Positions 1 to 11,538 of a stretch of DNA of 64,000 bases are shown piece after piece; within the stretch, counting starts at the first letter, position 1; each line of letters opens with the position of its first letter. The notes under the pieces are model-generated. The model searched no databases. It saw only the letters and a list, made by a program, of their open reading frames with translations, and was not told the origin of the DNA. Source of the stretch: Arachnopeziza araneosa (taxonomy: Eukaryota; Ascomycota; Leotiomycetes; Helotiales; Arachnopezizaceae). The stretch is from the NCBI GenBank assembly GCA_003988855.1, contig QYAI01000018.1, forward strand, positions 124,001 through 188,000, given 5' to 3'. Position numbers and translations under genes: made by a program.

Positions 1-135
1 CCTTCCTCGGACCATGAATCAAATACGAGCGAAGAAATCCGCGCTCTGAAGAGACCGACATCGACTCCGATGGTGACGGAGGTCGTGAGAAGTGATCGAC
101 AGCATCGGGACTGGGTACCGTTATCGGCACGCTGA
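1..135 (+). CDS. 3' end of an unknown protein (partial, enters from the left edge)
   Basis: The first frame is open from base 1 to a TGA at 133-135 and encodes 44 residues ending in DWVPLSAR. The composition is hydrophilic and protein-like, without the low-complexity look of random frames nearby. No domain is visible in so short a piece, and the gene body lies outside the window. It could also be a chance open frame. The next gene is on the opposite strand and converges with it. Confidence 0.4.
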   Translation, partial: PSSDHESNTSEEIRALKRPTSTPMVTEVVRSDRQHRDWVPLSAR

Positions 136-564
136 GGAGCATTACCCTTGACCTCGATTGACCTTCCCAGACTTGCCAATGCTTGCACCATCCCCGTCGT
201 ACTGTGAGAATCAAATTCTTGGCTGCATAAAAACTTCCGGGCCTGTCTGGGAGTACATTACCTGACTGAGGGGTAACTTTTGTCCCTTCTACAAATCCTA
301 TGGTGGATGGTAGCAATTATGCGGCAATACTGATATCACAGTTTTCATTTCGTCAGTACCTCGATACCGGTGCAAGCTCGCTATTGAACATGACCTTCCA
401 AATCATTCGGGGTTTTCATTGCTGAATCATCTATCTCTGAATCGCTTATCTATGTTTACATTCTTACCTTCTCCCAAAATAAGGTCTTCTCGCCATTCGA
501 CAAATCTAATATTAGAACGACTTGCTTCCTTAAAATAACCAGTTCCAAGATATCACGGATCAAT
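136..564. other. Convergent 3' intergenic stretch
   Basis: No convincing gene is visible. The stretch should hold the 3' untranslated regions of the left-edge gene and of the AMP deaminase gene, which converge here. Confidence 0.6.
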
Positions 565-3500
565 TTACTCCCCACCGGCTTCTTCTTCCACAGCATCGTT
601 CTCCCTCTCTTCTACTTTCCCAGCCGAGCTCCCACTTGCACCCCTCGTCGTAATCTTTCTTTTACCTGAGCCATCTTCCTCTACCTCCTCCTTCTTTACC
701 AAGCTATCCCTCCGCCTATGTCTGCTTACTACACCTGGGAAAATCCTTAGTTCACTTCCACTAAGATGCAAATCCTTGAAACCTTCTACTGGCCAAGCCC
801 CATCCCTCTCCTTAGCAGACATACTTGGACTTGCAGCCGACGGTTGCGGTGACGGACCTATGTTTGAATCCAAATGGAGCTGCGAATGTGAGACTGGTAT
901 ACGAGCTGCTCGAGAAGGGAAGGCCTGGTATTGCTGACTTGGGGTTTCGGCTGGAGCAGTCACAGATGATGAAGGGTTGGTTTTGATAGAGGAAGTAGGC
1001 GATATTGGCCGATTTTGAGAGACGTTGGGATTCTGTTCGACGTTGTTTGCAGTTACAGGCGTGGCTGTAGGGACTGCGATTGCGGTATAGCGCGCAATCA
1101 TAGAAAGTTCTTGGAGCAGAGTTTCGTGACGGAAGCCTTCACGGATATTTGGGACGTTGCTCTTGGCCATGACGTTTCCTTTGACGCCTGGAATGTTGTA
1201 GTCTGAACCCAGCCACCTTTGTTTTATGGTGTGCTCAAATCCACTCTGCTTAACCGAGTTCTTTGCAAGCTCACACATATCTACTGCACTAAGTTTGTAG
1301 ATCTGGGCGGCGACGGAGTATTCCTCGATTAGAGGCTCTTTAGTGAACGCAAATTGTAGAGGGTCATCTGTCGAAAGAGAAACATTCAAGCCTCGCTTGA
1401 AATATTGCAAAAATGGATTTCTTTCATATGCCAAGAATAAGGCATTATTACTCAATGGAGACATTGCGACTCCGATTTGCTCTAAGTAGAAAATGTACTG
1501 CAAGAGAGGTACTTTTCTCAGCAGCAACCCATGACTGATACTGTGGCAACAAAGAACAGCAGCGGCTAAATGATCAGAATCGCCTGCTTCGCCGCAGTGC
1601 GGCCGTAAGACAAAAGTGTTGAAGCCCCTCTGTTTTCGAAATACGTTCAGCGAGGCTATGTTGGAGAATAGATAATAGATCCAGTAGCTGTAAGGTGGGT
1701 TCTGCTTCGAGTCCCAAACCTTTGGCACTGGAAATTTCTTATAAAGTCTACGCTCGGGTTTACTCTCATCGTCGACACTGTCAAACCCGATAACCCGTTG
1801 CAAGAAGACGTGTAATTTTGGATGGCTTGAAGGATCTTTTGTGACTTCAAATAATGGCTGGAAGAGGTTCACAATCACCTCTTCAAAGTTTTGCATGAGT
1901 CCACTAGATTTGTAAACATCGAAGAGTCGCGGGACTTGAATCAGCCATCGAATGTTGTGAGAAAAGAGTTTATTATCAACAACCCAAGCGGCGAGTTTGT
2001 CCCATTCGTCGATAGTTCTGCCATATATTGAAATTCGCCATTCGGCCATTTGGTACTTGCTTGACTCGAGATCAGAGATAACCTCTTTGGTGATTTCCGC
2101 CAAATATCTGCCGTTGATAAAGTTGTCCGTCTTTAGGAAAATAGTTCGCAACCTGGACTCTCCAATCGGATTGTACTTTAGATTGAATTTGTCAAATCTA
2201 TGGAATGAATCTGTATGCGCCTAGGACTTATCAGCTACTGTTATCCCCAAGCGTCAGTCTACTCACATGCATATCGAGCGTATCGATACTCAAATCATAC
2301 GCTGTTAAATTGATGCTTTGAAAGACCTCTTCCAACGTAAGATGTTTTCCATCTCGAAACATCACGACTTCATCAGGGCATTTCTTCATCTTGCTCTTTA
2401 TGAATCGTAGCAAATGCTTCTGATTCATACAAGCAGAATGATGAACATGAGTGTCGACTTTTCTGACATTGTAAAAATCGCGATGAGGCACCCTTTTGCT
2501 GTCCGCCATCTCTTGATACTCATTCAAGAGCACATAAAGATTAAATTTGCCTTCCAGATATTGCAATCGTCGGAAAGCGAAACTCTTACTTGGGCCATCA
2601 GATGATACTGTCAAGATAGCTTCTAGATCTATATAGAATTCTCGAAGAGTTGGGATATTGATGACAGGAGTGTTATGCTTATCCGAGATTGAGTTTTCAT
2701 AAACCTGATAAACACTATCGCCATCTAGTCTAAACGTCATCTCTCCCGGTCCTGGCACAGGTAGTAGATCTTCCATCTCAAAATCTTCACCGATATCTTG
2801 ACCTGCCTTCCGTTTCTTCCGAGCTGTTGGGGCTGGCGGATTTGAGGCTGCTAATGTAAGGTCCTTGAAGTGATCACTATCTCTAGTTTGTGATCTCTGC
2901 GGTAGGACTATGCTATTTGCCAAGCTATTATTTGCACTGTTCTTTCCATTCGTTGTACTAGCAACACGAGTATCTTTCTCCTCATACCAAACTGGCTCAG
3001 GAGGTGGTGGATAGATATTCCAATTCGGCTCATCTTTTGGGTTATCACCATCTTGCTGCAAAGAGAGCCTGATGTACTTATGCCTCAGATCTAAGACTCT
3101 TTGAATATTGGTGTAAATGGAGCTCAACTCTGATGTAATGTGAGCATCATTGTGAGCAAACCCTCCAGCGCCACTTCCTAAACCTACCCCAGCACCAGCT
3201 CCGTGGAGACCTTGTGTTTCCAGCTCCGGTTTGGGTTCGTGGGGTATATCTGGGTGTGCCTGATGAGCTCTAGCTTCCTCGTCTGCCTTGAGAAGAGAAT
3301 CAACCCGATGAAGCTGGACAGGACTATCGATAAGAACTGCTGAGCTTGGTTCTTGCACTGTGTTACTTTCCGGTAGCTTCGACGGATCTGCCAGTCCAGT
3401 CGGAAACGCGGGGTGATATCTATTGGGATTTTGTATAGCATTCTTCCCACTCAACATAGAATTGACGCTACCACTCCTCCTCATGGATGCCTGCTCAGAC

Positions 3501-4051
3501 TCTCGAACACTGGAATAGTTTCTAGGCCGCAGGATCGGACTTCCTTGTTGAGAGGTCTGCGAGTTTCCCCAGTTACTCCCACTCGTCTTTTGAGCTTCCA
3601 TTTGACTCTGCTGGTAGAATAGCTTTGCATCTGCCTGGCTCAATTGCTTCTCTGCAGCATAATCATAGTACGCCGTCTTGCGCTGCATATCTCTGGGTAG
3701 CATTCCATCTTGAGTCTCGGACGGTGGACTGGCTTGTGGCGTTCCATCTTGGGCCATTGTAGCTTCGGGAAGTATTGTTATGTCTCTATCTTCTCGTTGG
3801 TCCCAAGATTCCTCTGATCCATTTGAAGTGAAGGCAGCTTCGGGTCCGCTGTCCTCCTCTCCGTGTTCTGAAAAGGCTTCTGGATTTGTGGGCGTCTCAG
3901 ATTGGAGATTGAGAGGATCGCTCGAGAAGTCTCGGAGGGCCGGGAATGCTAGAGGATTTGTCAGTTCTATTTGATATGTATGATTAAGCGTAGAGTAGAA
4001 TCAAGCTTTCAATTAAAATAGCTTCCGCTTACCGACAGGTGGTGGAGCCAT
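565..4051 (-). CDS. AMD1: AMP deaminase
   Basis: Hydrolyses AMP to IMP and ammonia in the purine nucleotide cycle; cytosolic. Three exons: 4051-4033, 3948-2267 and 2220-565, giving 1,118 residues. The 19-nt first exon (starting MAPPPV) joins in frame through a GTAAGC...CTCTAG intron, so the ATG at 3757 is internal. The second intron (2221-2266, 46 nt) splits the catalytic domain between LDMH and AHTD. Metal-ligand and catalytic motifs are present: HVHHSA near residue 507, RPHCGEAG near 775 and SLSTDDPLQF near 850. The N-terminal 400 residues are disordered and rich in Q, S and P, and the C-terminal tail is acidic and Ser-rich, both usual for filamentous fungi. The family assignment is secure; only the exact start is slightly open. 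Confidence 0.96.
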
Positions 4052-4305
4052 TGATGCGATTTTGTACGGCTCTACCGCTGCAGGATTTCCCTTTGGTGCA
4101 GCCGATTAACGGCAGAGTTCTGTGGATTATTTGGAGAATTCGTGATCAGATTTCATGGTGTAGCGATACACTGGAAGATCCCCCAGAGTCATCGCACATC
4201 CATGGTGGAGGTTGTCAAATCGGCGAGACAGCTCGGTAATGTGCGTCATCTTTAATTCACGTGTATTTCGCTCTGCGATTCATGGAATATATACAAATTG
4301 GTTTT
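4052..4305. promoter_or_regulatory. Promoter interval of the AMP deaminase gene
   Basis: About 250 bases separate the deaminase start from the stop of the upstream, same-strand transporter gene. The interval must hold the transporter 3' end and the deaminase promoter. No recognisable operator was found. Confidence 0.4.
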
Positions 4306-5813
4306 CTATCCTACTTTCCCATTGCTAATACTAGCTCTATGCCTTGATCTTCCTGAACTTTTGGGTCCTCCTTCTAACCCGTACAAAGCTCCTGCTGAGA
4401 ACACAATGATAGCCCCTAGCAATGTCCCCGGACTCAATCGATTTCCGAATAGCCAGATGCTCAGCAGTAAACTGACAAGCTTCCGGACATTCAGTACAAT
4501 TGTAACTGTGAGTGCCGAAACTGCTGATGCTAACAGGTTCACCCCTCGAATGCAAGCGTATTGCGTCAAAACATTCATAACTAGATAGGCCAATTGACTA
4601 GGGATTCGAATAGTGTCTAGCCCTTGCTGTAATTCTACTGGAAGATTGCTCATTGAATCGTACTTTGGTAGGCCAAGCGGTGGAGATGCTGCTAGCTTCA
4701 TGAACTGCCTCGACATGGATGGCAAAAATGGTAAGAATAATGGGAGTGCAAGAAGGTGAGAATAGAATAGGTTCTCCTTCCAGTGCGGGCCGTATGCTTT
4801 ATACGTCTCTTCTGTATAAAGACCCATAATAGCTGATAATACCTGAGCTATGAAAAGAATGATAAGGCCAGTACTAAATTTCGGGAGCCCTTCCGAGGCT
4901 TCGACATCCTTCTATTCAGGCATTAGAATATTCCTAGAGTGATCTTGAGGTTTCTACCTTTGACTGCTGGTCTGACCAAGCAGCAACAACCACCCCGATG
5001 GTTAGAAATGTTACCGCTATAATTTGTATCCTAGAGAAGCGTTTACCCCAAACATAGCCTGCTACAAGAGTAGTAATGCTTCCTCCGGATCGGAGGATGA
5101 TGTGAACAGGAACAGAAATGTTGTAGCTAAATGCGTGGTTGTTGAGGACGTTGATGGTGAAGAAAAGAAGAATGTTTATCATCCACCGCCGGATTGGGAC
5201 ATGATTCGGTTTGAGGAAGAAAGGGGGTCTTGTTTGGTCGAATTGGGAGAAATATCCTGTTACGGCCACGAAAAGGAATTGAACGAATGTTAGGAGGGTT
5301 CCTTATAAAGCTTGTCAGGTAGTTCAATAATTCCCAGGCGTTCCGAACATACCGCTATCTGGTTCAACCCTAAACAGTCCAAGTCAGTATTTTCTCTTGC
5401 AAATTTCTCTCTCCGGCAACTTACTTGATGATAGCCTCCAGAGCAAAAACCTAGCATGATATATAAGTTTTCCTTCTCTTCTAGTTCTCAGTATCTCTCC
5501 TGCCATAACTCACATTTGAGCAACACCCTCCAAATATCAAAGCAAGCATTCCGCCTACAGCGAGCCATTGCGGAATTGTCTCGATGAAAATCCGCCCTAT
5601 CAGAGCCATGATCCGCTTGCTCCGCGGTCTCGAGTCGTCAATCCCATACATTTTTGCCTTTTCCAATGGAGCGCGCGCGTCGATAATCTTCGGTGTTACA
5701 ATTGCGCCATTAGGATTCGGAGCGTGTAGTTCTCGCAGTGTTGACCGTCGCCTCGGAACGCTCATAGGGCTCGACTGTGTACTGCTGCTGTCAGTTCTGC
5801 GGTTCCGAGCCAT
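4306..5813 (-). CDS. UAA-family nucleotide-sugar transporter (UDP-GlcNAc type)
   Basis: A multi-pass Golgi/ER membrane protein of the UAA/drug-metabolite transporter superfamily, closest in feel to yeast Yea4 (UDP-N-acetylglucosamine, chitin supply). Five exons: 5813-5514, 5450-5425, 5369-5353, 5301-4958 and 4911-4306, giving 430 residues. Family landmarks are GGCCSNVFALE in the first membrane segment, an FVQFLFVA segment, the basic PIRRW loop followed by NVLNNHAF, and VHIILRSGG. The later AIVFSAGALYG-like segment sits near the C-terminus. The exon of only 17 nt (5353-5369) is required to read VEPDSGT. I start at MARNRR; an ATG at 5894 is in frame but upstream of this natural N-terminus. The sugar substrate is inferred from family resemblance only. 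Confidence 0.92.
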
Positions 5814-6792
5814 AACAGTGCTTGAAATTAGGAGAGAGAAGGTCGCGGTAAGATAGAGAGAACACGTAGGTAGACTACGACACGGCTGTTCCATGCTGAC
5901 TTGAACTCACTTAACCTGGGATGATATGTCACCGAACTAAGGCTCAGTTCAGTGCGGGAGTAAGTTAGAGAAAAGAGCGTCCAGGGCAGGCCAGCACATA
6001 AATTGTAAAAATGATCATCTGCGACCTGTTCATTCGGGGGATGGGGTAGAAACCTTGCCTGTCGTCCCCCGTTTGGTAAGGCCGGAATTGTGTCCTGTCC
6101 GGAGTCCAGTTTTAGTGTCTCCTTTTCTCCTGGAGGGTTGCGCTCGGCAATCGATGCACGGCTGGTTGTGGCTTGTTCAAGAAGGGAGGGAGGGGAAACA
6201 GGCACAACCCTCCCGAATCCCGTAGCCAGAAATAAACGCGTCTCGAGCTTCTTTCACGGCACACACACACACACACGGATTTATGCTTAATTCTCTGGAG
6301 GTGCGATGCATCTGTGAGGAGCACCATTGACCGCGAGAGCGTCCTGGCGTTGGATTTCTTCACTCAGTTATGACACAGCAACCATGCTTCACTACGACTT
6401 GTGTATTCTGACATCTCGCATTATTCGCCGGTGGTTTGACTACAGGATTGCTGAAAACTTGCCCAGAGTCATGGGTGACAACCTTTGCAAATCCTTCACC
6501 AACTAGAAATTCTCCGAGTGCGATTAGCAAACTGGAGAGCAGACTAATTCCTACCCAGCCATGAAGACTAGGATTCCCTAGCCATGCATGTTGACCATAT
6601 CCATCCATATATTCCGTGTCTTCTCCTCTACAACTCGTGATACCACCATGCTTCTTTCTCATGACCAACGCATCAAGGATAAAAAAGGTTGGGAATCGCA
6701 AGAAGAAGAAGAAGAAGCCTGGAAACAAGGCAGCAAGCCGCCACTGAACGCCGATAGCATATGACCGAGACCTCTTTAATGCAGCAGCGATT
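5814..6792. other. Intergenic region with a CA microsatellite
   Basis: Lies between the transporter start and the PP2A subunit stop, both on the minus strand. It should hold the transporter promoter and the PP2A 3' untranslated region. It includes a (CA)8 tract at 6260-6276 and a GAA-type run near 6704-6717. No supported gene is visible. Confidence 0.5.
6260..6276. repeat. (CA)n microsatellite
   Basis: Eight perfect CA units followed by CGG. Confidence 0.9.
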
Positions 6793-8642
6793 CTACAATG
6801 CCGAGAACACAAAAAGCTATCCATGTTAGTACGCTCGTGTGGGGGCCACAGTCATGACTTACATTGTTTGTTGCTGCAATCGCAATGCTATCTTCAAATG
6901 GATGCCAGCTCATATGCAAGATCTTTTTGTTAAAGTCTATCTGGTCGGCATCGGTCTCCTTTCTCATTCTGCCACCTTGGCCAGATGCTCCGGCCGCAGG
7001 GCTACCTGCTCTCGAACTACCCTTTTTGCCATTCGTAGCTGTCGGACTGGTAGATGAGTTGATAGGTGTAGGGACACCAACTTTCTTGGCCTTGAAAGCA
7101 GACTTATCCGCTTGAAGAACAACTTCTACCTCCTTGTCGGGGTCTGACGGGTAAATCATGAAATTGTTGTTGTAACTTCCTGTCATGACATTCTTGGCAT
7201 CTCCAGAGAAAACAACCTCAAACTTGTCGAAGATGCTATCGTTCTCGTATGTATCACACAATCGTGGTCGGAGGTGTTCATGGATAGGAATAGTCTTCAC
7301 AGGCGTCTTCTCCATGTTCACATCCCAGATCTTGACCGTGAGGTAATCACGTGAAAGAATATATCTCCCATCATGAGAGAATCGAACATCTGAGATAGAG
7401 GAAATAATTTCCGAGAAAAAGGAACGAGCCGACGGGTCTTCCTCTTGCTCAAATTCTAGTGGAAATTAGCACAAGCTCCTAGAAGATTTGATACTGGTAA
7501 TCATAGCCATACGTTTTGCATGTTGATCGCACAGAGCACTCTCTCTCATGTCTGCAAGCTTGATGGTACCCTTAGAGCTTGCATACATGAACCAATTACA
7601 ACTCTGTGGGTGGAATTCTGCTGCTGTAATGACCTCAGTCAGCTCCTCCATGTTTGCTGGCTTAATATCGACGATATTGAAACTCTGGTCTTGGATATTC
7701 AAGTTCCAGAGGTTTATTCGCAGATCGTCACTGCTAATGAACGTCTCTCCATCGCTGTTGACGGATATGCTATTGATATGGTATGCGTGTGCATTGGCGT
7801 AGGTTCGGCGGGGTACAGCAGCAACGACTGTATCGTGGTGTGTAAGGCGTGGTAATTTCAAATCATGAGCACTGGTAAAATGAACGTTTGAGATAGGTCG
7901 AACCCCGCCGCCACCGCCAGCAGCATTTCCTGGTGTCAAATCATGCGATAGATTGTTCTCTGCAACCACCTTTAGGGATTTCTCGAATACCTTCCATAAT
8001 TTGATAGTCTTATCATTCGTAGAGAGGAGATAGTGAGAAGCGTTCTGTCGTTTGCACCATTTGATTTTGTTGATCTTTTCTTCAATCTCGAGGGATTTGA
8101 GGTAGTCGAACTCGGGTTCATGGGATTGGAACTCAGTGTGGAATTTGTACTCGCAGGTTTTTTTCTTGATTAATCTATTAGTTGCAAGGCTCACATGCAG
8201 ACCAGGAGGGGACTAGAGATCACGAAAATACGTACCGTCTCGTTCCTCTCAAATAAAACCACTCGCCCTCCTTTGTCGCCCGTAGCTAGGTAGTTGCCAG
8301 TGTGATCAAATTCGACAGTGGAAATAATATCCGCTAGATGAAGATGTTAGCCACAGACCATAGAAAAACCGAGCGAGCTTTCTTCGAATGTCTAGGAGGC
8401 TATAGCGGGGTATGTAGAGCTGTGGACGCACCTTCAGTGATATCCTCGACGTCGCCTTTGTCACCAAAACATCTGAGTCAAGGATTAGCCTCATGATCCA
8501 CCAGAGCCCGTCGTAGAATAATTCTAGCTAGGGGAGTGCCCATCATGTGTATGAGGGAAGCTCGCGCAGCTGTGTGGCAGCTGTGCGGATAGACTAACTG
8601 TGTGAACTTCCATGTTGGAGAGTTCGGTTCCCCTTCTACCAT
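6793..8642 (-). CDS. CDC55: PP2A regulatory subunit B (B55, WD40)
   Basis: The B55 subunit directs protein phosphatase 2A to substrates in mitotic exit, septation and stress signalling. Six exons: 8642-8599, 8472-8432, 8333-8236, 8164-7513, 7455-6863 and 6816-6793, totalling 483 residues. The start MVEGEPNSPTWKFTQ joins through a GTTAGT intron to CFGDKGDVEDITEAD, the family signature. WD40 blades follow, including TKK/CEYKFHTEFQSHEPEFDYLKS, the MSWHP and GSYNNNFMIYP segments, and a fungal insertion rich in S, T, P and A before the last blade. The last exon has only 24 nt (LFVFSAL and stop) and is spliced with a perfect TACTAAC branch site. The large third intron interval upstream carries no coding signal. 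The identification is very secure. Confidence 0.97.
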
Positions 8643-9927
8643 CTTTTACAACCTTGGTGGACGAGAAGTATCCTCGGCAACAATAGGTTTCAAGTACCGA
8701 CGTTCACTTGTAGAAGAAGATTTCGACCGCCGGGGGGACCTCCAGGAGCTGTGGAGAATCTGACGCACGAGAGGCTGAGGGAATATGGTTAGAAACAAGC
8801 AAGGATGCTCTGCAGAAGCAGATGTGACGGTGTGGTCTTCGCGCGGAAAACCGTTGGCAGAGGAAGGCCACAAAAATCCAAGATGTTTTGGTGGAGAGTG
8901 TGATGAGGAGTCTGAAAGGGGCCTGGGAGTTGTAAAGAGTTTGGCGATGCGATCCTGTTCTCAGATCAGGATAAGTCCGATTTGCGATTGATTGATTTGT
9001 CGTGGGGTTCTTGGCGTGATGATGATGGAAGGCACGCTGTGGCCGCGGATGACAAAGGAGCGATCGATCTTCTGGAAGGCAACACGGAAAAAAACACCCA
9101 AGTGCTTCTAGAACACAAAGTTCCTACACATGCTCATCTTGTTTACTTTGCCTTTTTCCGTGCCTTCGCATTGGTGTTTACTGTCTATTTGGGCACTCTT
9201 AGGACACCTTCAAATCATCAACTCTGCAAGTTGCAGACACGATAATCATGTCCATGCAAACTGTCCTGTCTTTGCCATGCTTTCAATGAGCTTCTCATCT
9301 TTTGCTCTTCTCGTCTTTTACACTGGTTGGCCGTGCTGGAATGACAGTATCGAACACTGTGTTCCATATTTATAAAAACCACCCTGCCATAAATGCGGAT
9401 GGCCTGCATGCAAAGATATCAGCCAGCAAACATGAGGGCAGATCCAAGTGATGTGTTTCGTGGCAATCATCCCGTCGAGGAAATCGTCTCCAAGCTAGGT
9501 ACACTTTGTTCTCGCTCTGTTGTAGGGTTTCTGCTCCTGCGGATTAGAAAGCACAACTTGGTTACATGCACTCTCTAATCCACAACCTTTTTGTTCTCTT
9601 TAACATGTTTCTAGAAGTCTTCAAGAATCAAATTCACTCAGCGCAAAACTACATCGCGAGTTTAAAATGTTCATGACCATTCAGCTACGAATACTCCAGA
9701 TTAGCTTACTTTAACAGACTACCACCGTGCGCTTCTCAAATCAGAAGTTTATAAGCTTTCTAAGCCTTTGCTTCCCTAATGGACACTTTCCTAAGAAAGG
9801 TTCAAGAACTCGTTTCGTCACGTGAACCTGCGTAATGACATGTGCGAAATATCCCGAGCCCATTCCTTACTTCCTTCTCCCTTTCCTCTAAAAGCCACGA
9901 AGAAACATAATACGGGTAATTTCCAAG
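8643..9927. promoter_or_regulatory. Divergent promoter region, 1.3 kb
   Basis: Separates the PP2A B subunit (minus) from the unknown gene at 9928 (plus). Short open frames occur on both strands, but none has coding character. A pyrimidine-rich tract (TTCCTTCTCCCTTTCC) lies just upstream of 9928 and is typical of fungal core promoters. I see no gene. Confidence 0.4.
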
Positions 9928-10884
9928 ATGGATGATCCTAAAGCTAAGGGCAAGGGTCGCAGCACTTCTGAAGAAGATGTTAACTCATCTCAAACTCCAA
10001 CATTACTTTCCCGAGTAGCAGCCTCGGCAAATAGTCTCGGCTGTTCTGTTTTAAAACCACCAAATAATACTGAGCTTCACGATGCCGCCGAAGCAGCTTT
10101 CACGGGTTCCGGCAAAGGGCAATCCTTGGGAAATCGAAGCAGCGACTACTCGGCTTCGGCTGAGAGCTCAAGCAGTGCTCAAAATCAAGTTTACAGGAAT
10201 GCATCAAATGGTGTTAGGGAAGGTCATCATCAAGAGCATATTGGACGCTCTGAACAGGAGTTTTCAGCCTTTCTAGATAGTGCAGACTCGTTGCTTGGTA
10301 CCGAATCATTGAACAACACCACTTTGTTGGACGATATTGACTCTTCAACTGACATCAGTCTTGTTGCGCCATTGGAAGCTCCAATCAAGACGTTACCAAA
10401 GCAACAACTGCAAGGAATAAATCGATCACAACCGCTCAACGTATCAGTAGCTGATCAAGAAGCCCAAGATGGGAACCATGTTTTAGCCATTCTGTCTAGT
10501 CGCTCTCAGGACAAATTTGAACCACCAGAAGAAATCCAAGAATCCTTTGACTGGGGACTTTCTTCACAACAGACTGCACATCTGAGAGCAATCACCAAGG
10601 ACATATTACCCCCTCCACCTCAACACACAGGAGTATCGCTACACAGCCCTCTGAATTCAGCTCCAGAATCTGATATTATCACCTGGGAAGCCAGACAGCA
10701 TCAGAAGGAGCAATGGGAAGACTTCTTGACGAGTTATGCTGATGAAGTATGGGGGAACTTGCTACCTCTTGTGAAACAAGCTCGGGTTGAAATCAAGAGG
10801 ATGACAGAGGATGAACCCAGTGTTGAACCACCGTCTGCTCTTCGGCGTCTTCAAGCTATATTAGGGCATTTACAGAAGAATTGA
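9928..10884 (+). CDS. Conserved fungal protein of unknown function
   Basis: One exon, 318 residues. The N-terminal two thirds are disordered and rich in S, T, Q and N, with an acidic-hydrophobic EQEFSAFLDSADSLL element near residue 109 and a TLLDDIDSS element after it. The C-terminal 70 residues look folded and helical: WEARQHQKEQWEDFLTSY followed by ADEVWGNLLPLVKQARVEIK. The ordered helical tail resembles a conserved ascomycete segment of unknown function, in my judgement. The SAFLDS element recalls peroxin-20-like WxxxF/Y adaptors only superficially. No function is assigned. The gene is divergent from the PP2A subunit. Confidence 0.75.
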   Translation: MDDPKAKGKGRSTSEEDVNSSQTPTLLSRVAASANSLGCSVLKPPNNTELHDAAEAAFTGSGKGQSLGNRSSDYSASAESSSSAQNQVYRNASNGVREGHHQEHIGRSEQEFSAFLDSADSLLGTESLNNTTLLDDIDSSTDISLVAPLEAPIKTLPKQQLQGINRSQPLNVSVADQEAQDGNHVLAILSSRSQDKFEPPEEIQESFDWGLSSQQTAHLRAITKDILPPPPQHTGVSLHSPLNSAPESDIITWEARQHQKEQWEDFLTSYADEVWGNLLPLVKQARVEIKRMTEDEPSVEPPSALRRLQAILGHLQKN

Positions 10885-11538
10885 AGACTTATCAATTTGA
10901 TCCCGACCACTCCTGTTTCCAATCTTTCCGTTCTCGTTTGACCATGCCCAGCCTAAATCGACTTTATGCCTATGAAACTCAGATGCATGTGGTGATTGGA
11001 TTATTCAACCTCCGTAAACTGCTCCTATGACCTATCTAGGATATACGATACCGGATCATTAACCAACGAGTATACGAGCTACAAATATCTGGCAGAGGAT
11101 ACGAAGGAGTAAAAGCTCAGATTCAAGGGAAGACGTGCGTTCTTCAAGAGATAATACGACTGTGCCTATTGTAGCCGTCAAATAATAAGTTCGAGAAGAA
11201 AAAAATCTTGTTTAGTTTCTCAAATGGAGAATTTAATCTTGTCCCTCACTCACGATTCTCAATTTAATCTATGAATATTAGATTTATGATGTCTGATACT
11301 TCATATGTCGTAACATCTCCTAGATTTCAAAACAGTAACATGTGAGATGAGACAATGCTAAATGGCTGTGTAAAAGAATGGTATTCGCTCATACAATACA
11401 TAGATTAGACTACTACTAAACTACCAGTACTTATTAACATCACTTGTCCATCCGATCATAATCTTTCCTGCGGTGACCCTTCCCTCTGATTTCCCGGCAG
11501 CTTATGACTGACTAGCTAAGAAATTGGCAGCCTATCAA
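10885..11538. other. Convergent 3' intergenic stretch
   Basis: AT-rich, between two convergent genes. It holds both 3' untranslated regions. No gene is visible. Confidence 0.5.

Noticed and set aside
6360..6824. 154-codon open frame overlapping the end of the PP2A subunit gene
   Set aside because: It uses another frame of the last exon and the 3' untranslated region; the true last exon ends at 6793.
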